64,000 nucleotides of DNA from assembly GCA_028284385.1 (NCBI GenBank), contig JANQRT010000058.1:248001-312000 (forward strand). The letters run 5' to 3'. Every line of letters begins with the position of its first letter. Position 1 is the stretch's first letter. A program made the position numbers and the translations under genes. This document shows positions 1 through 8,025 of this stretch, piece after piece. Below the pieces are notes generated by a model. It made no database searches. It worked only from the letters and a program-made list of their open reading frames with translations, and had not been told where the DNA came from. This DNA comes from Opitutaceae bacterium. Lineage in GTDB: Bacteria > Verrucomicrobiota > Verrucomicrobiia > Opitutales > Opitutaceae.

Positions 1-379
1 GCAGGCTGATGTTGGCTCGGGTGTCGCTTCCTATGATTTCCGCTAGATAGGAAATGCCATTCTTTTCTATCCACACACGGCTTTTCTCTTTTGGAGGCAT
101 TGAGCTGGTAATGGCTTTACCGTCTTTGGAAATGAAAAAGCCGGAAAATACATGCTGGAATGGTTCGTCGCTTTCCGTCTCGTTTTCCTTTTGAGTGGCG
201 ACAATGACTCGGACAACTGCCTCGGAGTTTTCCTTGTAAATCGATTTTATAGCGGATTGCAGGCCTTCAACTTGTCCGCTCACTGAGGCGCCAAACGCCA
301 ATCCAAGGCTGGCAACGAAAGTCAAACGACATGCCGAAAAATTTCGGCTCAATCTCGCCATCGCCTTGTTTAAGCCCAT
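1..379 (-). CDS. HtrA/DegP-like S1C protease homologue, N-terminal part only, probably inactive
   Basis: The gene runs off the left edge; only the first 126 residues are present, so this is a partial CDS with its ATG at 377..379. It begins with a basic n-region and a hydrophobic stretch (about residues 20-35, 'LTFVASLGLAFGASVSGQ') that looks like a signal peptide. It then enters an HtrA-like trypsin fold: 'VVRVIVA', 'SGFFISKDGKAIT', and 'AEIIGSDTRANISL' matching the family pattern 'A.liG.D..tDiAlL'. The family's catalytic His (normally in 'LTNxHV') falls in 'ITSSMPP', with no His. The catalytic Asp position is Asn123 ('ANIS'). I infer a pseudoprotease or substrate-binding sensor. It starts 3 nt after the anti-sigma-like gene, so the two are probably co-transcribed. 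The serine region and any PDZ domain lie outside the window. Confidence 0.75.
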   Translation of the reverse strand, partial: MGLNKAMARLSRNFSACRLTFVASLGLAFGASVSGQVEGLQSAIKSIYKENSEAVVRVIVATQKENETESDEPFQHVFSGFFISKDGKAITSSMPPKEKSRVWIEKNGISYLAEIIGSDTRANISL

Positions 380-382
380 TTT

Positions 383-967
383 TTAGAACTGCTGGCCAGC
401 TCTGATTATCTTTGGACCAAATTTGTCGGCTATTTCTTTCTGTGTCGGTATCGAGTTGTCTTCCAATGTGAAAGTCTTGGGAGTGGCTACAAGCGTAAAC
501 CTCTCTGGACTTTCAGGCTGAGACATTACATTCACTCGGTATATTGCAGCCCCGTCGATCTGTGGAAAGGTTTCTCCAACTATGGAAGATTCAGTCTCAC
601 GGGTCGACTCGTCGACGATAAACACAGGCTTTGCCGGCTGCTGAGCAATCTCTGACAAGTCAAGGATCTCCTTTTGGAGATCATCTGTTGAGCTGACCTG
701 TACCATCTGAGGGACTGCAAAAAAGGCCAGTGCCAAGGTTCCAGCAGTTGCCGCTACTGCTATGGATTTCCGGCCGAGAATAAGAGAGAGACGTCCCAAT
801 CTACCGTACCAGGACTGCGTTTTGACGAGGGCTGTAAGCTGCTTACTGCGAAGCTCTTGCTCGAAGCCTTTCCAGAATTCCTCAGAAGGGCGCTCCCGTT
901 TTTTTAAGCTAATCAATTGGCTTAATTGATCTTCTTTATTTTCGGAGCTCTTTTTCTTAGTGGGCAT
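383..967 (-). CDS. putative membrane-anchored anti-sigma factor
   Basis: A 194-residue protein encoded just downstream of the ECF sigma gene. The N-terminal half is charged and helical, with 'RPSEEFWKGFEQEL', a motif I associate with sigma-linked proteins of Opitutae. One transmembrane segment follows (about residues 70-90, 'AVAATAGTLALAFFAVP'), then a mainly polar periplasmic tail. No zinc-binding HxxxCxxC (ZAS) motif is visible, so the anti-sigma role is inferred from position and topology. I chose the ATG at 965..967, preceded by GTGGAATTC, over an upstream TTG at 982 that lacks a ribosome binding site. It could alternatively be an accessory membrane protein of the same regulon. Confidence 0.7.
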   Translation of the reverse strand: MPTKKKSSENKEDQLSQLISLKKRERPSEEFWKGFEQELRSKQLTALVKTQSWYGRLGRLSLILGRKSIAVAATAGTLALAFFAVPQMVQVSSTDDLQKEILDLSEIAQQPAKPVFIVDESTRETESSIVGETFPQIDGAAIYRVNVMSQPESPERFTLVATPKTFTLEDNSIPTQKEIADKFGPKIIRAGQQF

Positions 968-999
968 AAGAGAATTCCACAACCAATGTCATTATACTG

Positions 1000-1629
1000 T
1001 TATTTGAGGTAGTCTTTGAGTTCAGCCTGCAGAAACTGTTTTGCGTAGTGGAGTCTCGAACGAACGGTGCCCACAGAGTTTCCTAATATCTCGGAGATCT
1101 CCTTATGGCTCAGGCCGTCGATTTCGAATAAGGTAATAACTGTTCTATGCTTGATAGACAATTTTTGGAAAGCGTCGTTCAGCTTTTCCTGTAATTCGTT
1201 CATTAAAGCCGCTTTGTCCGAATCGGACTCTGTCACCAGCTCATCAATAAAGCCGGCCGTATTGTCCTCTTCGGACATTTTCTCGAAGCTGAAGAAGCGT
1301 CGCAGCTTGTTTTTCCTCAAATGGGTGAGAGTCGTGTTCAGAGCGATTCGGTAGAGCCAAGTGAAAAAGCTGGATTTGCCTTTGAATCGGTTAATCGACT
1401 GAAACGCCTTTATGAAAGCGTCTTGAGCAAGGTCCGAAGCGTCCTCCCGGTTTGAGGTGAGATTGTATATCACCGAGTAAACGCGTTCGCGATACTTCAG
1501 AATCAACGCATCGAAAGCGTCTACATCCCCTGCCTGAACCTTTCGAATAATCGCCAAATCCTCGTCAGCCTCCAACTGCCGCTCGGGCGTTGTGACCAGG
1601 GTCTTGTCGATTGCTTTGCTAATGCTCAT
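1000..1629 (-). CDS. rpoE: ECF-type RNA polymerase sigma factor (sigma-E-like)
   Basis: A 209-residue extracytoplasmic-function sigma factor. Region 2 is clear ('FDALILKYRERVYSVIYNL', then 'DASDLAQDAFIKAF' and 'FFTWLYRIALNT'), and region 4 ends with the helix-turn-helix 'LSHKEISEILGNSVGTVRSR'. The linker between them (about residues 110-145) is acidic. It should direct RNA polymerase to envelope-stress or similar promoters and be held inactive by the membrane protein encoded next. The order sigma, membrane protein, HtrA-like protein resembles rpoE-rseA-type cassettes. The symbol marks family membership, not proven orthology to E. coli RpoE. Confidence 0.9.
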   Translation of the reverse strand: MSISKAIDKTLVTTPERQLEADEDLAIIRKVQAGDVDAFDALILKYRERVYSVIYNLTSNREDASDLAQDAFIKAFQSINRFKGKSSFFTWLYRIALNTTLTHLRKNKLRRFFSFEKMSEEDNTAGFIDELVTESDSDKAALMNELQEKLNDAFQKLSIKHRTVITLFEIDGLSHKEISEILGNSVGTVRSRLHYAKQFLQAELKDYLK

Positions 1630-1676
1630 CGGAAATCGCTATTTTGACGATGGAGCTTACTATAACCAAAAATTCG

Positions 1677-2717
1677 CTAATTTGAAGCCTGATCTGACTT
1701 AAGCGTCTCAACCTGGTTCCAGATCAAGTCGCTAATGGTCAGCAACAAGCTCTGCGAGGCCAGATTTTGGTATGGTTCAATCTTTGAACGGGCTTGCCTT
1801 ATCTCATCGAAAATCGCTTTCCGAACTTCCATGAAAATACCCATGGTCGCCATTTTATTTAGCCAGTATTCTACATTCGGTTCCCTATTGCCGCAAAGCG
1901 TCTCGCGCAGGTCTTCCTTTTCTGTGCCGCTTAGACGATCTCTCATTAGGATCAGTGGCAAAGTAGCTTTTCCGGTGGCAAGGTCAGTGCCCAGCGTCTT
2001 TCCTATCGTTTGCTGGATGCCGAAAAAGTCGGTCAGATCGTCGTAGATCTGGTATGCCATCCCAAGATGCATTCCGAACTTGCCTGCCGCTTCGCAGAAA
2101 TCCGTTGGTTCCCCGGCCAAGGCTGCTCCTAATGAACAGGAGACTCTGAACAGCTCCGCTGTCTTGAGATTGATGACCCTTTGATAGCCTTCCAAAGTGA
2201 TGTCAGGATCCCCTCGTTGCATGGTCTGCATGATTTCGCCGGAGCAAACGTTTCGCATCGCTACTGCCACTTGCTCGCAGACTTCATTGGTGGGGAATTG
2301 AGTGGAAAGATAGACGGCATGCGAAAAGAGAGCGTCCCCGAGAAGCACTGCAGTCGTGTTGCCGTACTTTTTGGCAACCGTATCTTGCTTCCTCCGCATA
2401 TCCGCTTCGTCCATAATATCGTCATGAACGAGCGTCGCCAGGTGAATTATCTCTACAATCCCTGCCAGTTTAACTAGATTCGGGTCCACGAATTCCTCAT
2501 TTTTCCAGCCACTGAAGAAAATCAGCGACGGCCTGATCCGCTTGCCGCTAGTATCGATGCAATAGTTTACTTGTTCCCTTATCTCAGGTTCGAAGCTTGC
2601 AATCTGTTCCTCCAGGAAAGCGTCTAGGGCCGATAAATGCGGTCGCAGTAATTGGAACAGCTCGGGAAGCAATTTCCTAGCCGATTCTGATTCTTGTGAT
2701 GCGTTCATTGCGGCCAT
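1677..2717 (-). CDS. ispB: all-trans polyprenyl diphosphate synthase
   Basis: A trans-isoprenyl diphosphate synthase that elongates farnesyl diphosphate with isopentenyl diphosphate to make the quinone side chain; soluble or membrane-associated. The first aspartate-rich motif is 'HDDIMDEADMRRK' and the second is 'YQIYDDLTDFFG', followed by 'GKTLGTDLATGKATLPLIL'. Length from the chosen ATG (2715..2717) is 346 residues, normal for octaprenyl or heptaprenyl synthases. An in-frame TTG at 2762 would add 15 residues, and neither start has a convincing ribosome binding site. Chain length cannot be read from the sequence. It is a separate unit from kdsD, which lies 90 nt away on the same strand. Confidence 0.9.
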   Translation of the reverse strand: MAAMNASQESESARKLLPELFQLLRPHLSALDAFLEEQIASFEPEIREQVNYCIDTSGKRIRPSLIFFSGWKNEEFVDPNLVKLAGIVEIIHLATLVHDDIMDEADMRRKQDTVAKKYGNTTAVLLGDALFSHAVYLSTQFPTNEVCEQVAVAMRNVCSGEIMQTMQRGDPDITLEGYQRVINLKTAELFRVSCSLGAALAGEPTDFCEAAGKFGMHLGMAYQIYDDLTDFFGIQQTIGKTLGTDLATGKATLPLILMRDRLSGTEKEDLRETLCGNREPNVEYWLNKMATMGIFMEVRKAIFDEIRQARSKIEPYQNLASQSLLLTISDLIWNQVETLKSDQASN

Positions 2718-2806
2718 CGTAAATAATGCTATAGATCCTTTCAGACGACGCTTATTTGGCAAACCTGAATGCGGTTAAGCCTAGACTTGAAAGATCCTCC
2801 TGCGCG

Positions 2807-3787
2807 TCAGATTACCTGCACCTTTGTCAAGTCTTGGCCGTCGATCACTCCCACGGGCTTGTTTTCATCGTCTACCACTATTAGATCGTCAATCCGGTGG
2901 GTTTCGAAAACCTTTAATGCTTCTATTGCTAACGAGCCTGAAGGTATAGTTACAGGGTCTCGTGTCATATATTTGGATACACATTCATCAAGAAAACCGG
3001 GTTGGGAGAGAATCAGTCTTCTTATATCCCCATCGGTGAATATGCCTCCTAGCCTGCCCTTCGTATCCGTCAGAATGATGCATCCGCTGTTAGGATCCGT
3101 CATGCGGTGTAGGCATTCCTTGCAAGTACTGGTCTCGGGAAGGGTCGCGAAATGTCCTTCGTCTCGCATGATCTCGTTAACTTGGGGAGCAAGTTTACGT
3201 CCGATGCTCCCAGCTGGATGGTATTGCGCGAAGCCTTCTTTACCGATGTCTTTCCATTCCAGGAGGACCATAGCAATGGCGTCTCCTATTGCGATGCAGG
3301 CGGTGGTGCTTGCCGTTGGAGCCAAGTCCAGTGGGCAGGCTTCTTGCTCTACTGAATAAGGCAGAGTGAAATCGCAAAGCCTGGCCAGCGATGAATCGCT
3401 TGTCGATGTCACGGCGATCGTCTGCAGATCGAAGCGCTTTACGAGAGGCACGAAACGAAGCAGCTCTTCAGTTTCACCCTTGTTGCTGAAGGCAAGCAGC
3501 GTATCGCCCTTCTGGCAGAGTCCGAGATCTCCGTGTAAAGCCCGCACTGGATCGATAAAGCAGGAAGGCGCTCCAATACTGTTGAACGTTGCCACCAGTT
3601 TTTCGCAGATGTGAGCGTTTTTTCCTATGCCGGAGAAAATCAGTTTCTTCTCTTTTTCGATCGTTTCTCTTAGTTGGCGAACGACATCGGCAAACGGGTT
3701 TCCCAACGAATCGCGAGTTGCCTCAAGAGCTTGAATTTCCGTATCAAGGCAGCTTTGGCCTTTAGCGATGATGGTCTGCGTATCCAT
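2807..3787 (-). CDS. kdsD: D-arabinose-5-phosphate isomerase (KdsD/KpsF/GutQ family)
   Basis: A 326-residue enzyme converting ribulose-5-phosphate to arabinose-5-phosphate, the first committed step to Kdo for lipopolysaccharide. The N-terminal SIS domain (about residues 35-175) shows 'IFSGIGKNAHICEKL', 'RALHGDLGLCQKGD' and 'AFSNKGETEEL'. Two CBS domains follow (about 200-326; 'CIILTDTKGRLGGIFTDGDIRR' is the first). Length matches the family. It implies that this Gram-negative makes Kdo-type LPS. The start ATG at 3785..3787 is the only reasonable one. It is divergent from the LysM lipoprotein gene. Confidence 0.92.
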   Translation of the reverse strand: MDTQTIIAKGQSCLDTEIQALEATRDSLGNPFADVVRQLRETIEKEKKLIFSGIGKNAHICEKLVATFNSIGAPSCFIDPVRALHGDLGLCQKGDTLLAFSNKGETEELLRFVPLVKRFDLQTIAVTSTSDSSLARLCDFTLPYSVEQEACPLDLAPTASTTACIAIGDAIAMVLLEWKDIGKEGFAQYHPAGSIGRKLAPQVNEIMRDEGHFATLPETSTCKECLHRMTDPNSGCIILTDTKGRLGGIFTDGDIRRLILSQPGFLDECVSKYMTRDPVTIPSGSLAIEALKVFETHRIDDLIVVDDENKPVGVIDGQDLTKVQVI

Positions 3788-3873
3788 TCTTTTAGGGAGT
3801 TTGGCGATTCGCGTATTTATGACTTGGAATGTGGAGCAGTGTTGCTCTCATAGTGTCCAACATTGATTCATTA

Positions 3874-4704
3874 ATGTTTTTCAGAGCCAAAGCTTCCAGT
3901 CTATTTTTTCCTGCTGCTCTATTCCTCTTCATTCTCGGTTGCGGTTCTCCTACGTTGGTTGAAAGAGCGAGAGAGGCTGATGACCCAGACTATCAGGATG
4001 CGAAGGATCTACTGGCTCGCAATTTGAACCCTCAAGCCATTTCCAAGTTTCAGGGTCTCATTCATCGGCGGAAGGGAAATGCTCCCGAATCGCATCTAGA
4101 ATTGGGCCTCATTTATTTGAATCATCTTAACGATCCGGTTTCAGCTATTTATCATTTCAATCAATGCAATTTCTGGCAGCGCAGCTTGGGCGATTCTCTC
4201 GAGGTGCAGCGAAGCATTCGGCGAGTCGAGGAGCTGATTGGCATGGCCGAGAAGAATTACATTCTTGGATCCTTCAAACACCATAAGTATCAGGATTCGA
4301 TGGAACGTATCGGTTTGCTTGATACGATTGACCAGTTGCGCAAGGATAATGATTACTTAAATCGGGAGCTGAGTCTAGCCTTGCAGCGATTAGAGGGCTA
4401 CGGAGCCTCTCCAGTTCCTGCCTCGTCAAGCGGATTGGCGGTTAACGAAATCGCCTCCACTGCGACTGAGAACGAGGAAGAGCCGGTCGCTTTTGATGCC
4501 GGCCAGTACAGTCCGCCTCCAGCTGCCAATCAAGACCCGCTTGGCCGCAGATTCTATACCGTAAAGGATGGCGATAGCCTCTTTGGAATCAGCCGGGAGG
4601 TTTATGGAGACGGCAACCGCTGGCGTGAAATCCTAGCCGCTAACGAGGCTACCTTGCCCGACGAAAAGAAGCTGAAGGTGGGTATGAGACTCGTTATTCC
4701 GTAG
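3874..4704 (+). CDS. LysM-domain lipoprotein with helical repeat region
   Basis: A predicted outer-membrane or periplasmic lipoprotein. With the ATG at 3874 it starts 'MFFRAKASSLFFPAALFLFILGCGSP', a short signal peptide ending in a lipobox (FILGC). An ATG at 3829 would give an unusually long leader, although 'TTGGA' precedes it. The middle is helical and TPR-like ('SHLELGLIYLNHLNDPVSAI'), followed by a coiled-coil stretch ('IDQLRKDNDYLNRELSLALQRL') and a Pro/Ala-rich linker. A C-terminal LysM domain (last 50 residues, 'YTVKDGDSLFGISREVYGDG' to 'GMRLVIP') should bind peptidoglycan. The exact role is unknown; an envelope scaffold is the likeliest. Confidence 0.8.
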   Translation: MFFRAKASSLFFPAALFLFILGCGSPTLVERAREADDPDYQDAKDLLARNLNPQAISKFQGLIHRRKGNAPESHLELGLIYLNHLNDPVSAIYHFNQCNFWQRSLGDSLEVQRSIRRVEELIGMAEKNYILGSFKHHKYQDSMERIGLLDTIDQLRKDNDYLNRELSLALQRLEGYGASPVPASSSGLAVNEIASTATENEEEPVAFDAGQYSPPPAANQDPLGRRFYTVKDGDSLFGISREVYGDGNRWREILAANEATLPDEKKLKVGMRLVIP

Positions 4705-4718
4705 CGCCAAAAGGCGCT
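4703..4718. terminator. small hairpin between convergent genes
   Basis: AGCGCC-AAAA-GGCGCT forms a perfect 6-bp stem across the stop codons of the LysM gene and the convergent GreA/B-like gene. Neither strand has a strong T-run after it, so termination activity is uncertain. Confidence 0.35.
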
Positions 4719-5170
4719 CACTCGACCCGGATAATCGTTTCGTCTTGCCCAACTTTTGAGCCGACACGATGCCCGATCATGTCATGACCCAGTGGTGATT
4801 TTGGGGTCACGACGATAATTTTCCCCTGCTCGTCTTCAAATTCCAGTCCCCCCTGAGCGGGACCTATGAAATAACGTTTCTTTCCCACTGGAGACATGGT
4901 GGTCACCAGAGAGCCGATCGCGCAATCGATACCGCTTTCCTTAATCTCCAAACAATTGTAGGCCTCGAGTTCTTCACGCAATTCCTTAGCGTGGTGAGCC
5001 TGGCCGCTAGCGAGATAGGAGGTCTCCAAACCTCTGGTATCGTACTGGCTTTCCGCTTTTACTTCCTCGTCTGTCGCCGATTCCGCCGATTCCAAAGCAG
5101 CTTTGGATATCGTCTCAAGATCCTGTTCTAGATACTCGATTACCCTCCTTACGATTTCTTCTTTTTCCAT
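4718..5170 (-). CDS. GreA/GreB-like protein
   Basis: A 150-residue protein with an N-terminal helical segment ('EIVRRVIEYLEQDLETISKAALESA') and a C-terminal FKBP-like domain as in transcript-cleavage factors ('IGSLVTTMSPVGKKRYFIGP', 'ITPKSPLGHDMIGHRVG' in style). The linker 'YDTRGLETSYLASGQAHHAKEL' is typical of a short GreA/B-like family distinct from true GreA. The classic acidic tip of the Gre coiled coil is not obvious, so RNA polymerase binding is plausible but secondary-channel cleavage is not assured. The start ATG at 5168..5170 is set by an AGAAGGG ribosome binding site; a longer upstream frame has none. Confidence 0.75.
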   Translation of the reverse strand: MEKEEIVRRVIEYLEQDLETISKAALESAESATDEEVKAESQYDTRGLETSYLASGQAHHAKELREELEAYNCLEIKESGIDCAIGSLVTTMSPVGKKRYFIGPAQGGLEFEDEQGKIIVVTPKSPLGHDMIGHRVGSKVGQDETIIRVE

Positions 5171-5243
5171 AAGCGGCCCTTCTAGATTTCTGTTACACCA
5201 GCAATACCGAGAGGTAATTCCGGCATACAATCATAGTACCGTA

Positions 5244-5714
5244 TCACTTATGATCCAGATCAATCGCTTGATAGTCGCAGGATAAGACGGCTAAACATGC
5301 GTCCCCTTCCAATAATTTCGTCTCAAGAGTCAGTTTAGACCTGGCTTTGCGCGAAAGCATTCTCAGGAATTGCTGCCACTCCTTGTCCGAAGGCAATTGG
5401 CTCTTTGCCGTAATCGATTCGCCTAGTTCGTTGTATTCCGGCAAGGTTTTCCATTCCGCTTTTAGTAGCTTGGCTAGAGGTTCGTAATCGAGCCTGCGAA
5501 GCGAAACGTGCAGCAAAGTCCAGGCTGCCAGTAATCCCAATGACAGAAAACTGCCGCCGTAAAGATGGTCTCCTTCTACTGTATTAGCGAACTTGGGAGC
5601 ATTAAGTGTGATTGAATTATTATTACACTCCAGCACCTTGCAATTCATCGCCTTCGACAGAGGAATTCTCTGGTGCATAAACTCCTCTACTCTTTTGTTC
5701 AGGAGCTCCATCAT
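5244..5714 (-). CDS. YiiD C-terminal-type hotdog thioesterase-like protein
   Basis: A 156-residue protein resembling the hotdog-fold domain found at the C-terminus of E. coli YiiD ('IPLSKAMNCKVLECNNNSI', 'LNAPKFANTVEGDHLYGGSF', 'LGLLAAWTLL'). Such proteins are thought to be thioesterases, but the substrate is unknown. The conserved H-x-Y-G-G-S-F helix start is present. It is upstream of, and co-directional with, the GreA/B-like gene (gap about 70 nt), and the two may be co-transcribed. Two Met codons start the frame (5712..5714 and 5709..5711). Confidence 0.75.
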   Translation of the reverse strand: MMELLNKRVEEFMHQRIPLSKAMNCKVLECNNNSITLNAPKFANTVEGDHLYGGSFLSLGLLAAWTLLHVSLRRLDYEPLAKLLKAEWKTLPEYNELGESITAKSQLPSDKEWQQFLRMLSRKARSKLTLETKLLEGDACLAVLSCDYQAIDLDHK

Positions 5715-5872
5715 TCTGTACTGCGTGGAAGTTTTAAATTCTTCTCGATTCTAATTCCAGATTTGATCGACGGAAGCATGGATAAGGGTAGGGCGGAGTA
5801 ACTAAGCTGAATTCGTGCAAACTTGATAGAAACAGGTTCTGAGGCAATCGTAATCGGTCGAGCAATACGACG

Positions 5873-7531
5873 CTATTTTCGCTTCACCCAAACCACCCAG
5901 TCCTCGGGAGCGGGCGTTAAAAGGGTTGTTGAGTTTTTCGTTGTTTCCGTCTGCCCCTTCCACTCGCCGCTGGCTGGGCTGAACCACTTGACCGTTCCAT
6001 TGGAAAAAGGCAGCTCCAGCGTGAAAGTGGTAAAGGTTTCACTCGCTCCTGAAATCTTGTCGGTATGCAGTCCTTCCAATCTGTTCGGAGAATGCCCGTT
6101 GTGAGCGTCTGGATTCGCGACGTAGGCGATACATTCGTTATTGTCTGGCGAGCGCATCGATTTCACAAGCAACGGATTATTGCCGGACATCGCGTCGTCA
6201 GGTATCCAGCGGACCAATATGATTCCTGTATCGAGAAAAAACTTTCGGATGTGAAGGAAATCGTGTGCGCCTTTGCGGAGGCGTCCATTGTTACACGCGT
6301 CGTAGTAGCCTTGAATACCGCTTCGGTGGTCGTCATATGCCTTATCGGTTTTCAATCCGATGTAGGTGGGATGCCCTCCGGAAAGAAGCGTTCCCCAGAA
6401 GAGTCTTCTGAAATAATAGCGAGGGAATTGAGGAGGGTCTTCGCACTCGCTACGATCTTCATCGAGCGTCACCGGTTTATTGGCCAAGGCGCGATGCTTC
6501 AAGACCGCTTCTCCAGTAACCTGACCGATGTGGCTAATGGATACGATATTGCACCAGCGCTCGTCGGCGAATCTGAAATCCGAAAAGCGGTCCTGCATGA
6601 GAGTGATGAGGGAGCCGAACTGATCGCCTTCCCTCATATCCGCGCCCATTCTTTTTATAATCTCGTCCATTGCGCTCGTCGATTCTCCTGGACCGTTCTC
6701 GACACCGGTATGATTAGCCATGCACCAATGAACGTTGGGCAATGCAGAGAACCTCTCCTGAGCATAGCGGATTGCTAAATGGGAAAGAGGATCCCCGTCA
6801 CCATATTTTTGATACTCACTCCAATCCGAACCAAATGGTATCAGCTGTAGCTGAATATGCGGATATCTTTCCAAGGCGTACAGTATCCGATTGTCGAATT
6901 CATCCCAGCTTTCAAGATCGAGCCCTTTGCGATTCGGATCGAACAAAGCCGCTGTCGATCCTGATGAATCGCATAGTGATGTTCGAATCTTGGTAAAGCC
7001 CGCTTGAGCGGCCTGGTCTATGTAGGCTTTCCATCGAGATTCGTCTCTATCCAAGTAAAGATAAGACGTGTCCCCAAAATGCAAATACCATTTCCCGTTG
7101 CTGTACCTGAATTGCCGGTTGTCATTCTCATGCAACGCCAGCTTGCCTGGAAGATTGGATGCCAAGGCTTGAAAGTCTCCCATTCCAATGCAACGACCCT
7201 CCTGGTTCTTCGCTTCCCAACTCCACCTTCCCTGCTCCGTCACATAGCAACGCGCTTTGACTTCTCCACTTGCCGTCAGAAACCCCCTTACTGTATGCGA
7301 AATTCCATTCAAGACGCGGAACGTCACTTGTATTGGCAGCTCGTTGTCCGCCCCGGCTTCCTCCTTTCTGAAGCTCACTTCGTGAGCGCCATTGACAAGC
7401 GTCGTGCTTCCATTGCTGAGTTTAGCTTCCGAACGCGTTTGCAGATTCATACGATTGTAGAAAGGAGGTACCGTTTCGATTGGAGAAAACCGACTGGCTA
7501 GAAATGAATCACGGAATTCTTTCTTCGTCAA
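5873..7531 (-). CDS. DUF5060/DUF4038 apiosidase-like glycoside hydrolase
   Basis: An approximately 550-residue protein with an N-terminal beta-sandwich of the DUF5060 type (to about residue 135; 'FRVLNGISHTVRGFLTASGE'). A TIM-barrel 'apiosidase-like' DUF4038 domain follows ('WYLHFGDTSYLYLDRDESRW', 'GFTKIRTSLCD', 'VHWCMANHTGVENG', 'KPVTLDEDRSECED'), then a C-terminal small beta domain ('LPFSNGTVKWFSPASGEWKG'). Family members act on plant or algal side-chain sugars. No signal peptide is visible, so it appears cytoplasmic. The start is uncertain: TTG at 7531 overlaps the end of the DUF5069 gene, while ATG at 7450 would lose 27 residues; neither has a good ribosome binding site. Substrate unknown. 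Confidence 0.75.
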   Translation of the reverse strand: MTKKEFRDSFLASRFSPIETVPPFYNRMNLQTRSEAKLSNGSTTLVNGAHEVSFRKEEAGADNELPIQVTFRVLNGISHTVRGFLTASGEVKARCYVTEQGRWSWEAKNQEGRCIGMGDFQALASNLPGKLALHENDNRQFRYSNGKWYLHFGDTSYLYLDRDESRWKAYIDQAAQAGFTKIRTSLCDSSGSTAALFDPNRKGLDLESWDEFDNRILYALERYPHIQLQLIPFGSDWSEYQKYGDGDPLSHLAIRYAQERFSALPNVHWCMANHTGVENGPGESTSAMDEIIKRMGADMREGDQFGSLITLMQDRFSDFRFADERWCNIVSISHIGQVTGEAVLKHRALANKPVTLDEDRSECEDPPQFPRYYFRRLFWGTLLSGGHPTYIGLKTDKAYDDHRSGIQGYYDACNNGRLRKGAHDFLHIRKFFLDTGIILVRWIPDDAMSGNNPLLVKSMRSPDNNECIAYVANPDAHNGHSPNRLEGLHTDKISGASETFTTFTLELPFSNGTVKWFSPASGEWKGQTETTKNSTTLLTPAPEDWVVWVKRK

Positions 7532-7958
7532 ATTCGATCATGTCCGCGAAGGATATCAGATCTTCCCTTTCCTCGATTCCCATTTTTCGCTTCGCTTCCT
7601 GTAGAGCTTCCCGCCCCATTGCGCTCATGCCTTTCTGGACTAGCTCCCGATTCCATTTCGCCACCTTCAAGTCGTCTGGAAGAATCGCCCTTAATCGTTC
7701 CTCAATCTCTTCGTCGTTATCACTTGATCGGACTATCTCCTCAACGTCGTCGGGATCGATTCCCAGATGAAGGCAGAGAAATCGATCGAAACCTTTCTTG
7801 TAGTTACGTTGATAAGACTTGCCGAGATTTCCATTCACGTGGCGCTTGGCTTTAGCGATGAATCGCGGCAAGTGCAGCAACCCGCATGAGTGTGGCAGGT
7901 ATGGCGAAGGCAAATCGTAGTGAACTTCTCCTGTATCCGGTCTTCCAGATCGGCTCAT
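7509..7958 (-). CDS. DUF5069 family protein
   Basis: A 149-residue protein of the DUF5069 family, recognisable by an N-terminal 'LPRFIAKAKRHVNGNLG' segment, 'GFDRFLCLHLGID' and the C-terminal helical 'WNRELVQKGMS'. It is small, soluble and mostly alpha-helical. No biochemical role is established for the family. It overlaps the first codons of the DUF4038 gene if that gene begins at its TTG. The start ATG at 7956..7958 is the only sensible one. Confidence 0.75.
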   Translation of the reverse strand: MSRSGRPDTGEVHYDLPSPYLPHSCGLLHLPRFIAKAKRHVNGNLGKSYQRNYKKGFDRFLCLHLGIDPDDVEEIVRSSDNDEEIEERLRAILPDDLKVAKWNRELVQKGMSAMGREALQEAKRKMGIEEREDLISFADMIEFDEERIP

Positions 7959-8025
7959 GTTCGGTTGGGTGTAGCGTTCGATTGGCTTTTTTCAATGTTT
8001 AAAGCCGTTCCCTTTAACAACCCTG

